Source of the DNA: Pomphorhynchus laevis
Taxonomy: Eukaryota > Acanthocephala > Palaeacanthocephala > Echinorhynchida > Pomphorhynchidae
Direction of reading: 5' to 3'
Assembly (NCBI GenBank): GCA_012934845.2
Contig: WNNJ02003860.1
Span: forward strand, 21,294 to 85,293
Length of the DNA: 64,000 bases
Part shown: positions 31,835-44,621 of the stretch, one piece after another
Numbering within the stretch: the first letter of the stretch is position 1
Layout: each line of letters begins with the position of its first letter
The notes under the pieces: model-generated
What the model saw: only the letters and a program-made list of their open reading frames with translations
Told to the model about the DNA's origin: nothing
Databases searched by the model: none
Translations under genes and position numbers: made by a program

Positions 31835-33468
31835 ATGGAATACTTGAAATTTGGGTTTATAGTTTCTCCAATAATCGAGAAGAAGCCTTTTTGTTTGCTT
31901 TGTGAAAGGGAATTGTCAAATAGCGCCATGAAACCATCAAGGCTGTTGGAACATCTGAATAACATTCATAGTGAGGATAAAGATAAAGAATTAGAATATT
32001 TCCAAAGACTTAAGAAAAGGTTTGAAAAACAACCAAAATTAGAAGATCTTTTTTTATCTGGTTCAAAACAGAACAATGATGGACTTTTGGCATCTTATAA
32101 TATCTCTTTGTTGATAGCTAAAGCAGGGATGTCTCATAGTATTGGAGAAGTATTATTTATACCAGTAATTAGAGAGGTTATAAGCACGGTATTACACAAG
32201 GAGTCTTCATCTATTATAAATAGAATCTCTTTAAGCAACAGCGCTGTTCAAAGAAGAATAGATGAAATGGCACAGGATGTAGAATATACATTATGTGAGT
32301 ACCTAAGAACGGCTTCCTTTTCCCTTCAATTAGATGAGTCTACACTGCCCGGAAATGAAGCTTTGCTATTAGCCTATGTTCGATTTATAAAGGATGGTAG
32401 GATATGTCTAATATTCTAACAATCGCCACCGACGGGGCTCCAGCAATGATAGGGCGTCATCGAGGATTGGTCGCCCATTAAAAAAATTACGTACCAAATA
32501 TAATATCCATACACTGTGTAATCCACAGACAACATCTTGTTGCAAAAAACTTAAGTGTCCGTTTACATCAAACTCTGTGTTATGTTATTCAAGCTATAAA
32601 CAAGATTAAGAGCAGCTCACTTAGTTCAAGATTATTCAAGCAGCTTTGTGTCGAAAACGACGAAGAATTCAATTCCTTATTGCACCACACCGAAGTTAGA
32701 TGGTTATCAAAAGGTTGTTGTTTGAATAGAGTTTTGAATCTATATAGCTCTGTCATTGAATTTTTTATCGAAAGAGATGATCCAATACACCTAAAGTTAA
32801 ACGAATCAATAGTTGATATAGCATATTTGACTGATTTGTTTAATTTATTTAATGAAATGAATCTAAAACTACAGGGCAATTATCTAAACTTAATAAAGGC
32901 AAAATCTGTGCTAGCAGGATTTGTAAATAAGATATTATTATACAAACAGAATTTAGGAAGAGGCATATTTACACAATTCCCAAATCTTGAATTAGCAAAG
33001 CCTTCAGAAGATGATATTCTTGCTTACTGCAGCCATCTTGATACCCTATATTATGATTTTAATCAAATATTTGTCGATATTTTTACAATGAACATACCTG
33101 ATTGGATTCTAGATCCTTTTTCGAACATTTCTACAGAAGGATCAGCAAGATTGCAAGAAGAATTATTGGAATTGAGTAATGATTATGAATTGAAATTCAA
33201 ATTCAAAAGCGGCTATCAACAATTTTGGTTGCAAAATAAAATTCAACAAGGTTATCCTGAAACATGGGCAATCGTTCAGAAGTTTTTGATTGCCTTCCCA
33301 AAGTCATATCTGGTCGAAAGAGGATTTAGCGCAGTTACATATATTTTGTCAAAGAAAAGAAATCGTCTTCAAATAGTTCAGAGAGGCAATCTAAGACTTC
33401 TATTAACTAATATAGAACCGAAAATCAAAACCCTGGTAAACTCGCACCAGATACATCCGTCTCATTAA
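31835..33468 (+). pseudogene. hAT transposase (ZBED5-like), internally deleted
   Basis: First frame (31835-32419): MEYLKFGF, then a BED-type finger CLLCERELSNSAMKPSRLLE-HLNNIH (C-x2-C ... H-x4-H), a linker with PKLEDLF, and FSLQLDESTLPGNEALL with the first catalytic Asp of the RNase H-like fold. At about 32405 some 40 residues expected between the strand LAYVRF and the second Asp are missing, and the frame changes. The next part reads LTIATDGAPAMIGRHRGLVA (second Asp), a stop near 32477, then IHCVIHRQHLVAKNLS, HHTEVRWLSKG and a long open frame (to 33468) ending with FPKSYLVERGFSAVTYIL, which holds the catalytic Glu, and SKKRNRLQIVQRGNLRLLLT. One internal deletion with frameshift plus one stop make it inactive. 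Confidence 0.85.
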
Positions 33469-33633
33469 ACACTTAACGCAAACTATTATTTAAATATATG
33501 GAGATCGTGCTTAAAATAAACTATAAGTAAATCAGAATTTTTATTAATATATTTTTTATATCAGGGAGTCCATAATAAATATTGTTTTTTTTAAAGGGGG
33601 CGGCTGACAAAAAAAGTTTGAGCAACACTGCAC

Positions 33634-34392
33634 TAGATAATCAAATTTCATCAGAGGAAATGCGTTATTATCATGTATTCGGCTGACATGTTAAGTTGAG
33701 GAATAGGGGCCGACACCTGATAACATAGCAGTTACCATTGATGATTTATATTCCTTATTCTGATACATCATCTGTTATTTGTCAATTCAAAAAATTGACT
33801 TTTATTTTAAATTTTAGCTTGAATTTAAAATATAAAATTTATATATCTATTTATTATTTAATTATTAATTATTTAATAATTAATTATTGAATTATTAATT
33901 ATTTAATTATTAATTATTGAATTATTAATTATTGAATTATTAATTATTGAATTATTAATTATTGAATTATTAATTATTGAATTATTAATTATTGAATTAT
34001 TAATTATTCAATTATTTCTTATTTAATTAGTTATTATTTCATTATTAATTATTTAATTATTTAATTATTTCTTATCTAATTAGTTATTATTTAATTATTT
34101 ATTATTAATTATCTATATTACAATAGCATTTGTCATGAAGATGACACGAATCTTCTATTTTTTAATCCGATGTTAGCAATCGTATGTTGAAGTTGAAAAG
34201 CAAAGCAGTTCTTCCTGGTGATCTCTAATTTTTATTATGATAATTTTTTATTTAAAACACAGATTGTATATTAATTAATAATATTTATTATTTGAATATT
34301 TTGATTTTATTTTATTTATTTATTATTTTATTTTATTTTTAATTTTTCTAAATATTATAAAATACGCAGGCTCAGTTAGCTGTTCTGATTCA
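33634..34392 (+). repeat. Dispersed stem-loop repeat with expanded AT microsatellite
   Basis: Starts CTAGATAATCAAATTTCATC (also the start of the copy at 44820), then CTGACATGTTAAGTTGAGGA, GGGGCCGACACCTGATAACA-TAGCAG. At 33850-34115 the body has expanded into about 20 units of ATTAATTATTGA and variants. It resumes near 34200 (CAGTTCTTCCTGGTGATCTC), perhaps a second copy, and ends ATACGCAGGCTCAGTTAGCT at about 34382. Confidence 0.75.
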
Positions 34393-34394
34393 TA

Positions 34395-35415
34395 AATCAT
34401 ATGCTTTAAGTCTAATGTTCTTCACGCTTCCTCTTTCCCATAGTTCTTCTAGTGTGCGTACTACATACCTTTCGAAGCAATAGCATAGAAATGCATAACA
34501 ATCTCATTATTCGATTTGCATTTGAATGTAAGAATAAAACGTAAATTACAAATTCAAAACTTGCGCATATAAACTTACGTAAAATGTACAGAGTAAAATT
34601 ATAATACATCCATTAATAATATTTTTATAGGCATCAATTAAAGCTAAATATACAAAGCCTAACTAAAAAGTTCAATAATTTAAATGCCTCAAGAAACACA
34701 GAAGCGTACAAGTAAAATTGAATTTACAAAGTCACTATTACAACGTGTAATCGAAAATGTTCTATGTGTTATTCTTAAAATGTAATTAATTCCTTGCTGG
34801 AACAGAATACTGTACAATTTCTAACTTGTTAAAGTGTATAAATCAGACAACCTTCACACGTAACTTCGAAAACGTTTTACTTAAATAGCGCGATTCTGTA
34901 TAAAATAATGTTATGAAACATCTGTAAAATAATATAAAACCCATTATGAAACAGTTTGAAACTGGTATTTACAAGCTAGTGTTTAATCTTCAAACTTATA
35001 AACTTTCAAACTTCAAACTTTTATAACGTTTCAGAAATTGTTTGCTACGATATATTGTGGCAAATATATTTTATTAGCAAACTTATTATTTGCTACTGCA
35101 ATGTATATAAAGAAGATATAAAATTTTAAAATATATTTTTAATATATTAATATATAAATATATTTAATATATTATATTATAAATAATTTATATATAATTT
35201 TTTTGTTATTAATTTATTTATAATATTTACATGATATAAAATTATATTATAAAAATTATATTATAAAATTATATTATAATATAAATATTTTTAATATTTA
35301 TATTATATTTATTATATATTATTTTTTATTAATATATTATTTTTAAATTTATAAAATAAATATATTTTTAATATATTTTTAATATATTATTTCATATTTT
35401 TTATATATAAATTTT
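34395..35415. other. AT-rich spacer with TA/ATTTTTAATA low complexity
   Basis: No gene. From about 35120 to 35410 the sequence is almost pure A and T with repeated ATATATTTTTAATATATT, ending exactly where the less AT-rich RTE element begins. Confidence 0.5.
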
Positions 35416-38395
35416 GGGCCGCTAGGTCCCAGTCGAGTAAGTATTAAACTGACACCTATTGCCAATTTGACTCTTCGTGGAGCGTCCCAAGCAACGGATG
35501 TTCGACATTCGACGATCAACGGCTAAATAATTGCCCGGCTTGCATCAGTCGTAGGGATAGTCTTTTCATAGACTATCTCAGATCCCTCTGATGACTCCAT
35601 CGACGGAAAAGACAATGAGCGAAATGGTAGAAGAGAGCCACGGAGGCCTGTTTGCTTACAATAGCGATGTTGGATCATCAAAGGATATCGGGAACGGGAG
35701 ATTACCGAAAATCAAACGAAGACAATGAAAATGACAAGCAAGAAATTTATAAAATATAAATCAAATGCAAAGAACAACATTCAACTTACCACTGACCGGT
35801 GGAGTTTTCATTGCCGAGTGCCGTGTGACCAGGCATCTGTACGGATACAGCGAAAGAGACATCGACATCCAAAGCGGACTAGCATTCATGTAGGAACGTG
35901 GATTGTCATCTCGCTGGCGGAGCAAGAACCAGAATTAGTTATAGAGATGGTTTGCTTCAGTCTTGAAATAGTCGGAGTGACTTCTCTTCACTATTCTGAA
36001 ATTGGAACTAAGCTTTTGGATCAAGGTTGGACCTTGAACAATTCGGGAGTTACCAACGGAAAGCGACGACAGGCAGGTGAAGGGATACTTACAAGCCCCG
36101 GCTGTAGTTCGTAGTAGAGAGGTTTAATCCAGTGAAAAAAAGGTTGGCGTCTTTATGACTTATAGTCAAGGAGCGAAAGGGGATAACTGTTGTGTGTACG
36201 TATGCTCCCAACATTATCTCGGAATACGCAGCCTTCGTGAAAGATCTTCATGCTCTGCTTGATAGTACTCCTGTTGGAGATTCCCTTGTTCTAGTAAGTG
36301 ACTTCATTACTCATATTGGTAGCGACAGCAGCACTTGGAAGAGAGTGTTGGGGAGGAACGGACTCTTTAATCTAAATGCGAGTGGTGTTGAATTATTGCA
36401 CTTTTGTTCGCGTAGCAATTTGTGCATAATCAACACCATGTTTGAGCATAAGGAGATTCATAGATGCACATGGCATCAAGATTCTCTCAGTCAAAGATCA
36501 ATGATCGATTTTGTAATCGTTTTATCTGATCTGCGACGTTATGTTCTGGACACTCGTCTGAAGAGAGAAGCTCAGCTATCAAACGATCACTACCTTGTAG
36601 TTAGTAAACTTCGATATAAGGACCGGATGCTAGACAAGCATGGTAAACCCAAACGTTGTGCGAGAGCGTGCTGGGAGCGTCTAGCATATGATTCTATCAA
36701 AGAACGTTTTTCCGGCTACATCCAATAGGACTTCTCTCTTTTACCAGAAGTGGTGATGAGTATTGATCAGGAATGGGAGATGTTCAGATCCTCGCTTGCC
36801 AAAGAAACTGTGAAAAGTGGTGGCTTGAAGCATTATGTACTTGTCGCGGAGGAAATACTCGAACTACTTGGTGGACACCAACAGTTAGAGATTTTGTCCA
36901 ACAGAAGTAGCTGGCTTATAAGGCAACTTTGTCAGATAAATCAGAGGAAGCTGTAGGCAAGTACCGAAGAGCGAAGAGAGCTTCATCTCGAGCAGTTACT
37001 GAAGCGAAGAAGGCGGCTTGGGAGTAGTTTGAGAGCACTTATAACTTGATTACAGGTAAGCTTTAAAGATGTTCTGGAGGACAATCAGCAACCTTCCTGT
37101 TGGAAAGCAGAAAACTCCTCAAACTGTCTATGACAGGAGAGGATCTATTCTGACTGACATTGAAGAAATTCTTGGTTTTTGGAAAGATCATTTAAAGAGT
37201 GTCCTTAATCTGATGGATATGCCTTCTCTTGTAGAAGTAGAGCCTTTAGAACCAACGAAAGAGCTTATCTCTTTGGAAGAAGTCATTGCTGTTTTTAAAA
37301 ACTTTGTAATGGCAAGTCGTCTGGAGTAGACGAGATTCAACCTGAAGCGTTAAAGGCTCTCGACGTTGTTGCCATGAAGTGGCTAATACGGATCTTCAAT
37401 GTTGCATGGAAGTCGGGCAAGGTTCTTAGTTAGTGGCGAACTGTGGTGGTACCGATCTTTAAAAATGGTGACCGAAGCGTATGTTCCAATTATCGGGGCA
37501 TTACTCTTCTTACCCAAACTTGTAAGCTATTTGCTAGGATTATTGAGTTAAAGATACGGCCTATAGTTGAGGGACAGTTGCAAGAGGAGCACTGCGGCTT
37601 TCGTCCATGTCGTGGAACTACGGATCAGCTATTTATTCTCTCAACTAATTTTGAACGGTCATGGGAGTTCGCCCGACCGGTCTACATGTGTTTTGTAGAT
37701 TTGGAGAAGGCGTTCGACCGAGTACTGCTAGTGAGGTTGTGGAAGGTACTAAAGGAGTATGGAGTACCACACTATCTTCTGGTAGCTGTGGCTTCTCTGT
37801 ATGAACAAAGTATGAGTTGTGTTCGCGTTCTAGGTAGGAAGTCCGAATCATTTCCAGTATGCGTTAGGCTACGTCAGGGTTGTCCTTTGTTTACACTTTT
37901 GTTCCTTGTTTACATAGACAAAATTTCGAGACGAACTGCTCTGACGGATGTCGGTCTTCAGTTCGGTTCCATCAGGATATCATCTCTGCTTTTTGCATAT
38001 GACGTTGTTTTTTGGACTCTTGTCCTGATGGCTTACAATGCCTACTAGATCGATTCACGATGGAATGCCAATCGGCAGGGTTGTTGGTTAGTACCTCCAA
38101 GACTGTATCTATGTGCTCGTCTCGGATAAAGAGTGCCAATGTCAATCCGGATTGGAGAAAATGCTCTTCCTGATGATGAGGATTTCAAGTATCTTGGGGT
38201 GTTGTTCTCGAGGAATTGCAGGAACATCATGGAGATTGAGAAGCGGATTTGTGCAGCTAACGCTGCAATGCGTTCTCTGTACAAGTCTGTCGTGGTAAAG
38301 CGGGAGTTAATTCTTAGGGCGAAGCTTTCGGTTTACAACGCACTCTTAGTTCCTATCTTAATCTTTGATCATGAGATTTGGGTTATGACCTAAAG
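35415..38395 (+). mobile_element. RTE-clade (Rex3-type) LINE, copy 1, long but dead
   Basis: Composition shifts sharply at GGGCCGCTAGGTCCC (35416). Endonuclease: VGTWIVISLAEQEPELVIEM (about 35893), VTSLHYSEIGTKLLDQGWTL, then TYAPNIISEYAAFVKDLHAL, LVSDFITHIGSDSSTWKRVL (family: LLGDFNAHVG), RSMIDFVI and LSNDHYLVVSKLR. Reverse transcriptase: VVPIFKNGDRSVCSNYRGIT, EEHCGFRPCRGTTDQLF, MCFVDLEKAFDRV (first Asp), RLRQGCPLFTLLFLVYIDKI, and SSLLFAYDVVF where the family has LLFADDVVL, so one catalytic Asp has become Tyr. After a break come DFKYLGVLFSRN and VVVKRELILRAKLSVYNALL. About eight stops or frame changes. The end at about 38395 stops short of the usual C-terminus. Confidence 0.85.
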
Positions 38396-38399
38396 GATA

Positions 38400-40570
38400 A
38401 TATCTCGGTGTCGGTTTCTACACTATTACAATGTTCACATTAAAAATTGCAAGAATGTATCTAATTTCGTTGTGACTTATCGATGTTAAACATCTGTCTT
38501 GCATGAGAACGCATGACTTATTATCATTGGTAAATAACATTTGCAACGACGTTTATTCCAACTTTCTAAATATCATCCACATCGTTTTGCTAGCGCATTC
38601 GTGAATTTATTATTTGATGGATTAAAACATTCATGTTCAATTAGTAATGTAGAAAGCTAAAGAGATTATCTTTTTCACATGCATGATCCACTGCTTTAAC
38701 CTTCTCACATTCAGCATATTTCATAACTAAATCAATCCGATTTCTTTACTTAGATTTTTTGGCTAAGGATATGTTTTAGCAACTGTATGCTGAAGGGTTC
38801 TTAATCCATTAATAGTTTAATCTATTAGATAGATTTTACACATTTGCCGAGAACTTTTGTATTCAATTGCTTCTGAAAAAATCGTATCACAGATACCGAT
38901 ACAACCTCATAAGAAATATGAAATCTCTGTTTGAGTTAAAGTTGGGAATGAACTTATCAACCAATGTCTGCTGAAATTCAGCTACTTCATCCATGGTCAT
39001 TCTAGAGATACGAAGGAAGTATAACCATTTTCATTGTACCGAGTGACCCAGTCCAGAAAATGACACGTGACGATCTAGATGACTAGCTTCAATTAAACTC
39101 TTAATTTAGTATATCTATCTTTTGACTTTAACCCATATTATGTTATACACTGTATCCGACCTTCCTATTGTGCAACCCTTAACCTCAATATTTAAAGTAC
39201 TAATCAACAATTATTCTCTAAGGGTTCCTAAATTCAAGTGATTATCCTCATGAAGTTGTAGCTTTGTTTTCGAGGGATTCACAAAATATTCGAATTTCGG
39301 CACTACGTCCCGATCCCACGTCAGGGATCTCAATGTCTCACAATGCATTGAGATTCCTGATGCTGTCAACAAAATTGACATCGTTGGCATACCATCTCTG
39401 AAATATATTTGGAATCTTATTTTGAATTCAGCTTATTAATGTAAGAGTCGAAACTGCAAAAGCAGCATAACCAAAATATCTCTTTGCGTGAAACCTTCTT
39501 ACGACAGTATTGAACTAGTACCGATAAACAAAGTGGCTGATTGTGAGTATATATAGGAAATAAATTTGTTGAGAGCAGAACTAACGATCTTTATGATTGC
39601 AAGGGCCACCTTTCGATTAATTGAATTAAACGCATTTGTAGCACCTATTGGAAGTAGCCCACTATCTAAACTTGAATGAAACGCATCTGATAGAGAATAA
39701 ACAGCAAATTCAATATCGTTTCGTTGCGATACTCAAAGTTAAACATTTCATTTGGTTTTTCGTCGGATTTAATATTACTTTGTTAATAATCCTTCGATCT
39801 ACTTGACATATTCCTATAGAACGAATTCATGTGTTTTTCTTTTGGACTATTAGTCGTTTGGCCATGACTATTTATATTATATTATTATAATATCGACTTT
39901 TGCGACATAATATTATTATAATATTAATAATATATTATTAATATATTAAATATATAATATATTTGTAAATTACATATATTTTACCCTCATTTTTTGCATA
40001 ATATTTGTCACATAATATTTGGATTTGTTCAACTTATCTGAAATTAATAATTAATGAAGATTATTTATCGATATTTAATCCGATATTAAACTTTTATCAG
40101 ATTTAAAGATAATTAAAAATTATCTATTTTTTCAAAAAAGTTCAATTTTTAGATTTTAAATTTAGTATTTTATGACATATTTTATATATTTGAAGCAGTA
40201 ACTTTGTTTTCAATGGATTCACAAAATATCAGAATTTCGGTTCTACGCCCAGAAGAAATTAATAATTATTATAAATTAATAATTAAATAATAAATAATTA
40301 AACAATTATAAATAATAAGTAATTGTTATAAGATTTATAATATGTCACATATTATTTAACACAATTTCTTATTGGATTTGTTCAGCTTATAGTTATCATA
40401 CTCTAATCTGATATATTTTAGATTATAGTTATCGATCTTCAATCTGATATTAAACTTTTATCTTAACTTTAAAAAATTATCTTTAAAAAGTTTATTTGTT
40501 AGATTTAAAAAGTTTTATTTTATGACATGAATCGTTCAATAACGTTTTCTATTTATAAAACCAAAATTCT
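38400..40570. other. AT-rich spacer with a possible old reverse-transcriptase relic
   Basis: On the minus strand near 39250-39300 a stretch reads WDRDVVPKFEYFVNPSKTKL, which has the N(P)SKT word common after the YxDD box in LINE reverse transcriptases. The word GGATTCACAAAATAT followed by GAATTTCGG occurs both at 39280 and at 40212, so part of this was duplicated. Everything else is AT-rich without a clear frame. The relic call is weak. Confidence 0.3.
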
Positions 40571-40572
40571 AT

Positions 40573-40650
40573 AAATCAGATCAGCTAACTGAGTCTACGT
40601 ATTTTATACTATTTATAAATTTAAAATAATTTTAAATCAAATATATAATT
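40573..40650 (-). repeat. Dispersed stem-loop repeat, 3' end only
   Basis: AAATCAGATCAGCTAACTGA-GTCTACGTATTTTA is the reverse complement of the family's 3' end, then AT-rich body is lost after about 80 bases. Confidence 0.65.
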
Positions 40651-40919
40651 ATTAATAATCAATATTTCAGTGATCCTGTGTGTCGTCAAAATTTTGGTAA
40701 TAAATAACAATAATCTCAGAAATTATTTATTAATGCCCACTGCAGCCTCTCGGATTGCGGCTGAAAGCAAAATATGCAGTATTTACAGTAAAAACAAAAT
40801 GTTAAAATATTAATCGCGACTTGCAGGTGAAATTATACTTGTAGGCTCCTTATCTGTGACTTAAGGATATTTGCTATTTTGACCGTTTGATAGTATCAGA
40901 CTGCATATTAATATTGAGA

Positions 40920-41720
40920 GATTATGGTTTGATCTACAGGTTGTGAATCGATTTTACTAAGCGGAATTGTAGAAAGTGGATAAGAGAATACATGCCAGAT
41001 ATTTAGACATTGTAGTCTACTGAATTTGCAGCGACAACGTTCATGTCATAGAATGTAAATAGTGCACAGCTTGTCGTGATAACCGTGAAGTTAGGCGCAA
41101 ATGATGATAAGTCTTTTGATGGTTTTAGGTTGCTGCCAAATTAGTTGTAGGCGATTGGCTGCTGTGGTGGATTCAGGTTATACGGCATTGATCTTTTTTA
41201 TGTACTCTTAAAAGTGCTGCTAGAAGGCCAATGATTCGAATAAGCAGAGACGTTGGTAGTCAATTGATAGAGGTTGGACGGACGTTAGCGCAGAAATCGG
41301 AGTCGAGTGCATTTTTTGGTGACAAGCCGCGTATCGTTTTGACGAAATGCCATTTACAGAAGTCGAGTTGTTTAAAGTTGTAAATCTAAAAGTCAGACCA
41401 GATGACTGAAAGCGCATAAGTTATCATCGGTTCTAACATCCTTTAAAGAAACAAGTGCACCTTGTAAGGATAAACTAGGCAGTTTTCTATAAGCAAAAAT
41501 AGATGAAATGATCTTACAAGCTTTTTGTTCTAGGAACAAACTAAATTGCCAAGTAGAGGTTAGATAAACGGCACAATATTTGTACGTATTGACGAATTCT
41601 ATAGGTTCAGTGTTTAATGATAACTTGTCAGTTAAGGCTACGCGACTATTACGACGAAATTTCAAGGCTTGGGTTTTTAGTGTGTTGATAATAATGTCAT
41701 TTTTGCAACATTCCACTCAT
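40920..41720 (-). pseudogene. LINE reverse-transcriptase thumb and C-terminal fragment
   Basis: The frame 41716-41393 reads CKNDIIINTLKTQALKFRRN, LTDKLSLNTEPIEFVNTYKY and WQFSLFLEQKACKIISSIFA, the text that follows the YxDD box in a group of arthropod-type LINEs (N...INTxKTKxxKFRR ... LNxxxIEFVNxxKYLG). After a frame change near 41420 the minus strand goes on with FCKWHFVKTIRGLSPKNALD and later CLNIWHVFSYPLST (about 40990). The catalytic core is missing. This differs from the four other LINE families in the window. Several stops; inactive. Confidence 0.55.
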
Positions 41721-41729
41721 CTCCCTTAT

Positions 41730-42505
41730 TTTCAATATACTCGCTTTAATTTCATCAACATTTTTATTTTACATGCTATTTTCTGTTTTCTTGTTCGTTC
41801 TTCTACGTGGGCTTGTAAGCGCGCATAGGCGTGCATTTTTTATTTGAAATAAATAAAATCTTCATTTTATCAGAGATTCCCTATTTAATGTATTTCTGCT
41901 TTAATTCTCTTGACTTTGAACTATTCAGAATTGAAAAAAAAAGAATGTTTGTTAAAACTACGGTGTTTTCGGATGAAACTTAAATCGTGATCTTGGAAAT
42001 TACTGTCTTACTAATCAGAGTTTGCAGAAGTTTTACATATTATTGTTGCCAAGCATTCATTAACAACATGTTATGGCTGGTAATCTTGTCTACATTTTGC
42101 AGTATCGTCTTATTAAAGTAAGTTGTAGAAGAGTATGCTGTCTTTCCATATCCTCTGTTGGACTTGAAGTTTTTATGTCAGATGTGAAGCTTTTTGAAAT
42201 AATCTTTAGGGAATGAAGGATGTTTTCTATTCCAATTGGCTCAAACAAATGAATTTGTATAGGGGAGTTTTTTATCCTTTTCTATTTTATGGGAAATACC
42301 TTCACCGGGGTTTCTCCCATAATTGTTGTCTTTACTACAGAAACCCTTGCATGTTGAACATACATTTATAACAAATAGGGAAAGTGAACTGTTCTGTTTT
42401 TATTGCCTTTACTTTAATAAAAGTGTCCATCAAGTTTATAAATCCCTACTTTTCAAGGATATCAGCATTATCCTTATTTTATAAATTGATTGTTCACTCA
42501 TATTG
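41730..42505. other. AT-rich spacer
   Basis: No open frame, RNA gene or repeat edge that I can support. Confidence 0.4.
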
Positions 42506-42510
42506 GATTA

Positions 42511-42657
42511 TTTATTAGTGGAGAGAGTGAAGAAAATATTTATTTAATCTCGAATGTTCAATAGCCTACTGATATCATCATCAGGATTGATGATAGCAGT
42601 AGGCTATTGAAAATTCGAGATTAAATAAATATTTTCTTCACTTTCTCCACTAATAAA
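42511..42657. mobile_element. Short near-perfect palindrome, foldback-like
   Basis: TTTATTAGTGGAGAGAGTGA (42511) is matched at the other end by TCACTTTCTCCACTAATAAA. Pairing runs through AGAAAATATTTATTTAATCT and CAATAGCCTACTG, about 65 bp per arm with two or three mismatches, around a small centre ATCATCATCAGGATTGATGAT. Nothing is encoded. It is likely a tiny non-autonomous DNA element or a hairpin-forming insertion. Confidence 0.65.
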
Positions 42658-42908
42658 TTATCCTTATTAGTAGATCCGAATGCAACAGGTATACTATTCT
42701 TCCCTGTTATGTGGAAGATATTGCTTAAGTCGTGCTACTTTTGAAGTTTTTAATGTTGTGTTGATCCACATTCGGTTCAATGTTAGATAATTTTATAGAA
42801 GTGTAAACATTCTTGAATTCAATCGTATAAAGGTTCATGACATTGTTCTCCAATGAACATGACATTGTTCATTACTATCTCGTCCTTCTTGCATTAGAAA
42901 TTGGTTGA

Positions 42909-43158
42909 TAAATCAGATCAACTAAATGAGTCTATGTATTTTAAATTATTCATAAATTAAAAATGATTAAATTATAAAAAAAAATAATAAATAATTATAT
43001 AAGATTATGTAGGGTTAAATTATATCAGGTTAAAATATAGAATTGAAATTTAAAATAAATTCAATTCTTATGAATTGACTAATAAATAATATACGATGTA
43101 TCAGAATAAAAATTAGATGTTATCAGGAGGAACTGCCAGGTTTCCCCTATTTTTCAAC
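42909..43158 (-). repeat. Dispersed stem-loop repeat, long copy
   Basis: Runs from AATCAGATCAACTAAATGAG to ATCAGGAGGAACTGCCAGGT and CCCCTATTTTTCAACC. The stem half is partly lost: the TATGTTA arm between GAACTGC and CAGG is deleted. Confidence 0.7.
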
Positions 43159-44320
43159 CTTTCTTCCTAAAAGATTGAAAAGTACTTTCCTTGTTCAAAG
43201 GGAAATATCAGTTTACTTGTTTAGACAGAAATGTTACTTACGTTTTCCTGAATATTGTGATAGGGATTACCTAAATTTATTTCCATTATCTACGAATTCG
43301 TAGTTTTTTGCTTGCAAAATTGAAGTTATGATCCACCGCTGTTCACCTTCTCACTAAAAATCAAATAGCTCCTGTTTGTTTTGTATTTCGTCTTGTTCAC
43401 AAATTTTATTCCTAGCATTATATCGATTTAAGTACACGAAATCACTCTTACAGAGACTGCATTTAGTATCAAAAGTTTTACTCTATCATTGTATAGTTTC
43501 AATTTGACATTAAGCTATACATTAAACTAGGCGGAATGCGTGACTACGCTTGTACAATGTTTGAGTTTTTACCCCTTACATGAAATGCAATGTAGTTATC
43601 TTAAAGCGTACGATATTTTAAAATGTGTTACTGCACTATAAAAATAAAAACAAGCAGAGAGTAAATTTACGAATGACAGCGCAGTTATATAATTGTCATT
43701 TACCAAAAAGTTAAATGTTTTCGTCAACTCAGTGACGACACTACAATTTAGAAAAACTTAAACAATTTCGAATGATCAATCACAAAGCGAACGAATTTAA
43801 TATTTTTATCAAATGTTTATTGTTTTTAATATTTAATAAAAATTGAATTTATAGTTTGATAAAACAATTTCGAATGATCAATCACAAAGCGAATGAATTT
43901 AATATTTTTATCAAATGTTTATTGTTTTGAATAAAAATTGAATTTAGTTTTATTGTAATAAAAATAAATTTTTAAGTTTATAGTTTATAGATTAATACAT
44001 TTGTTTAATGTTGTGTTTGACTAAGGTCAGGCTGTAGAGCTCGTCGTCTCCGACATTAATGAGAGTAAATTGGTTCACTTATTAAATAAAAATTATTAGA
44101 GTTAAATACAATTTTTCTTCTTCCTCGTTATCTTCTTTTTCTAGGTCGAGGATAATATTAGTAATCTTTACTGACGACATAATAGGCTTTAATACTAGGA
44201 TAATTTTAACCAGATTAACGAGTTTCTTAATCGGATTAAGCTCCTCCATTTTACGATTTAGAGCAGTAAAGTTATCAACTTTATTTCTTCAGTTTGCATA
44301 TTTGTTAGAACTTAATGATA
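43158..44320. repeat. AT-rich spacer with a 102 bp tandem duplication
   Basis: AACAATTTCGAATGATCAAT starts at 43761 and again at 43863, and both copies go on through CACAAAGCGAA, GAATTTAATATTTTTATC and AAATGTTTATTGTTTT for about 85 bases with few differences. The rest of the interval holds no gene that I can see. Confidence 0.6.
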
Positions 44321-44321
44321 A

Positions 44322-44485
44322 GTATGATGTGGCAGCCACGAAAGAATCGACAAAACAATACCAGGGACCGTTTCGTCACTATTTTGACTCCTCAGTGCTA
44401 TATACATCCAAATACTGGATGCAGAGAAGGACCGACATACGGCACGAGTATGTCAAAAGGTACTTATAGCTAGAAAATTTCTAGC
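44322..44485 (-). mobile_element. Penelope-like repeat end with hammerhead words, copy 1
   Basis: On the minus strand CTGAGGA (44389-44395; one change from CTGATGA), GTC...GAC stem, then GAAAC (44370-44374), followed by GGTCCCTGGTATTG, TTTCGTGGCTGCCAC and ATCATAC. The unit is repeated in the same direction 300 bp further on, and matches the arms at 18965-19230. The core change makes this copy unlikely to cleave. Confidence 0.5.
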
Positions 44486-44621
44486 AAACTAGGTACATGC
44501 TTCACCAAAAAGTCATTAGCGAAGAGCACTGCCTAATGCCAGCACATTCTCTCTAATTATCTGCCAACTTATTTGTATTTTATGAGAAAATAAGAGATTT
44601 CCGTTGGCATATTTTCTGCTT

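Larger units (their letters stand above)
30465..33630 (+). mobile_element. hAT transposon, ZBED5/SCAND3-like, with a nested element
   Basis: The left end TAGTGTTTCTCAAAG (30465) and right end, read inward as CAGTGTTGCTCAAAC (33630), form the short inverted repeats of hAT elements (CAGnGnTTCTCAAA). The region beside each end is unusually rich in G and C (GCGCCCCCTTTGGG on the left, AGGGGGCGGCTG on the right). The transposase follows at 31835-33468. A smaller TIR element (30757-31593) sits inside the 5' non-coding part. An 8 bp target duplication could not be found. Confidence 0.8.

Noticed and set aside
30457-33638. 8 bp target duplication of the 30.5-33.6 kb hAT
   Set aside because: AGATAAAC on the left and CACTAGAT on the right do not match; the exact ends may have changed.
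35590-35660. CTGATGA at the 5' end of RTE copy 1 as a ribozyme
   Set aside because: No GAAA core partner with a pairing stem lies downstream within a usable distance.
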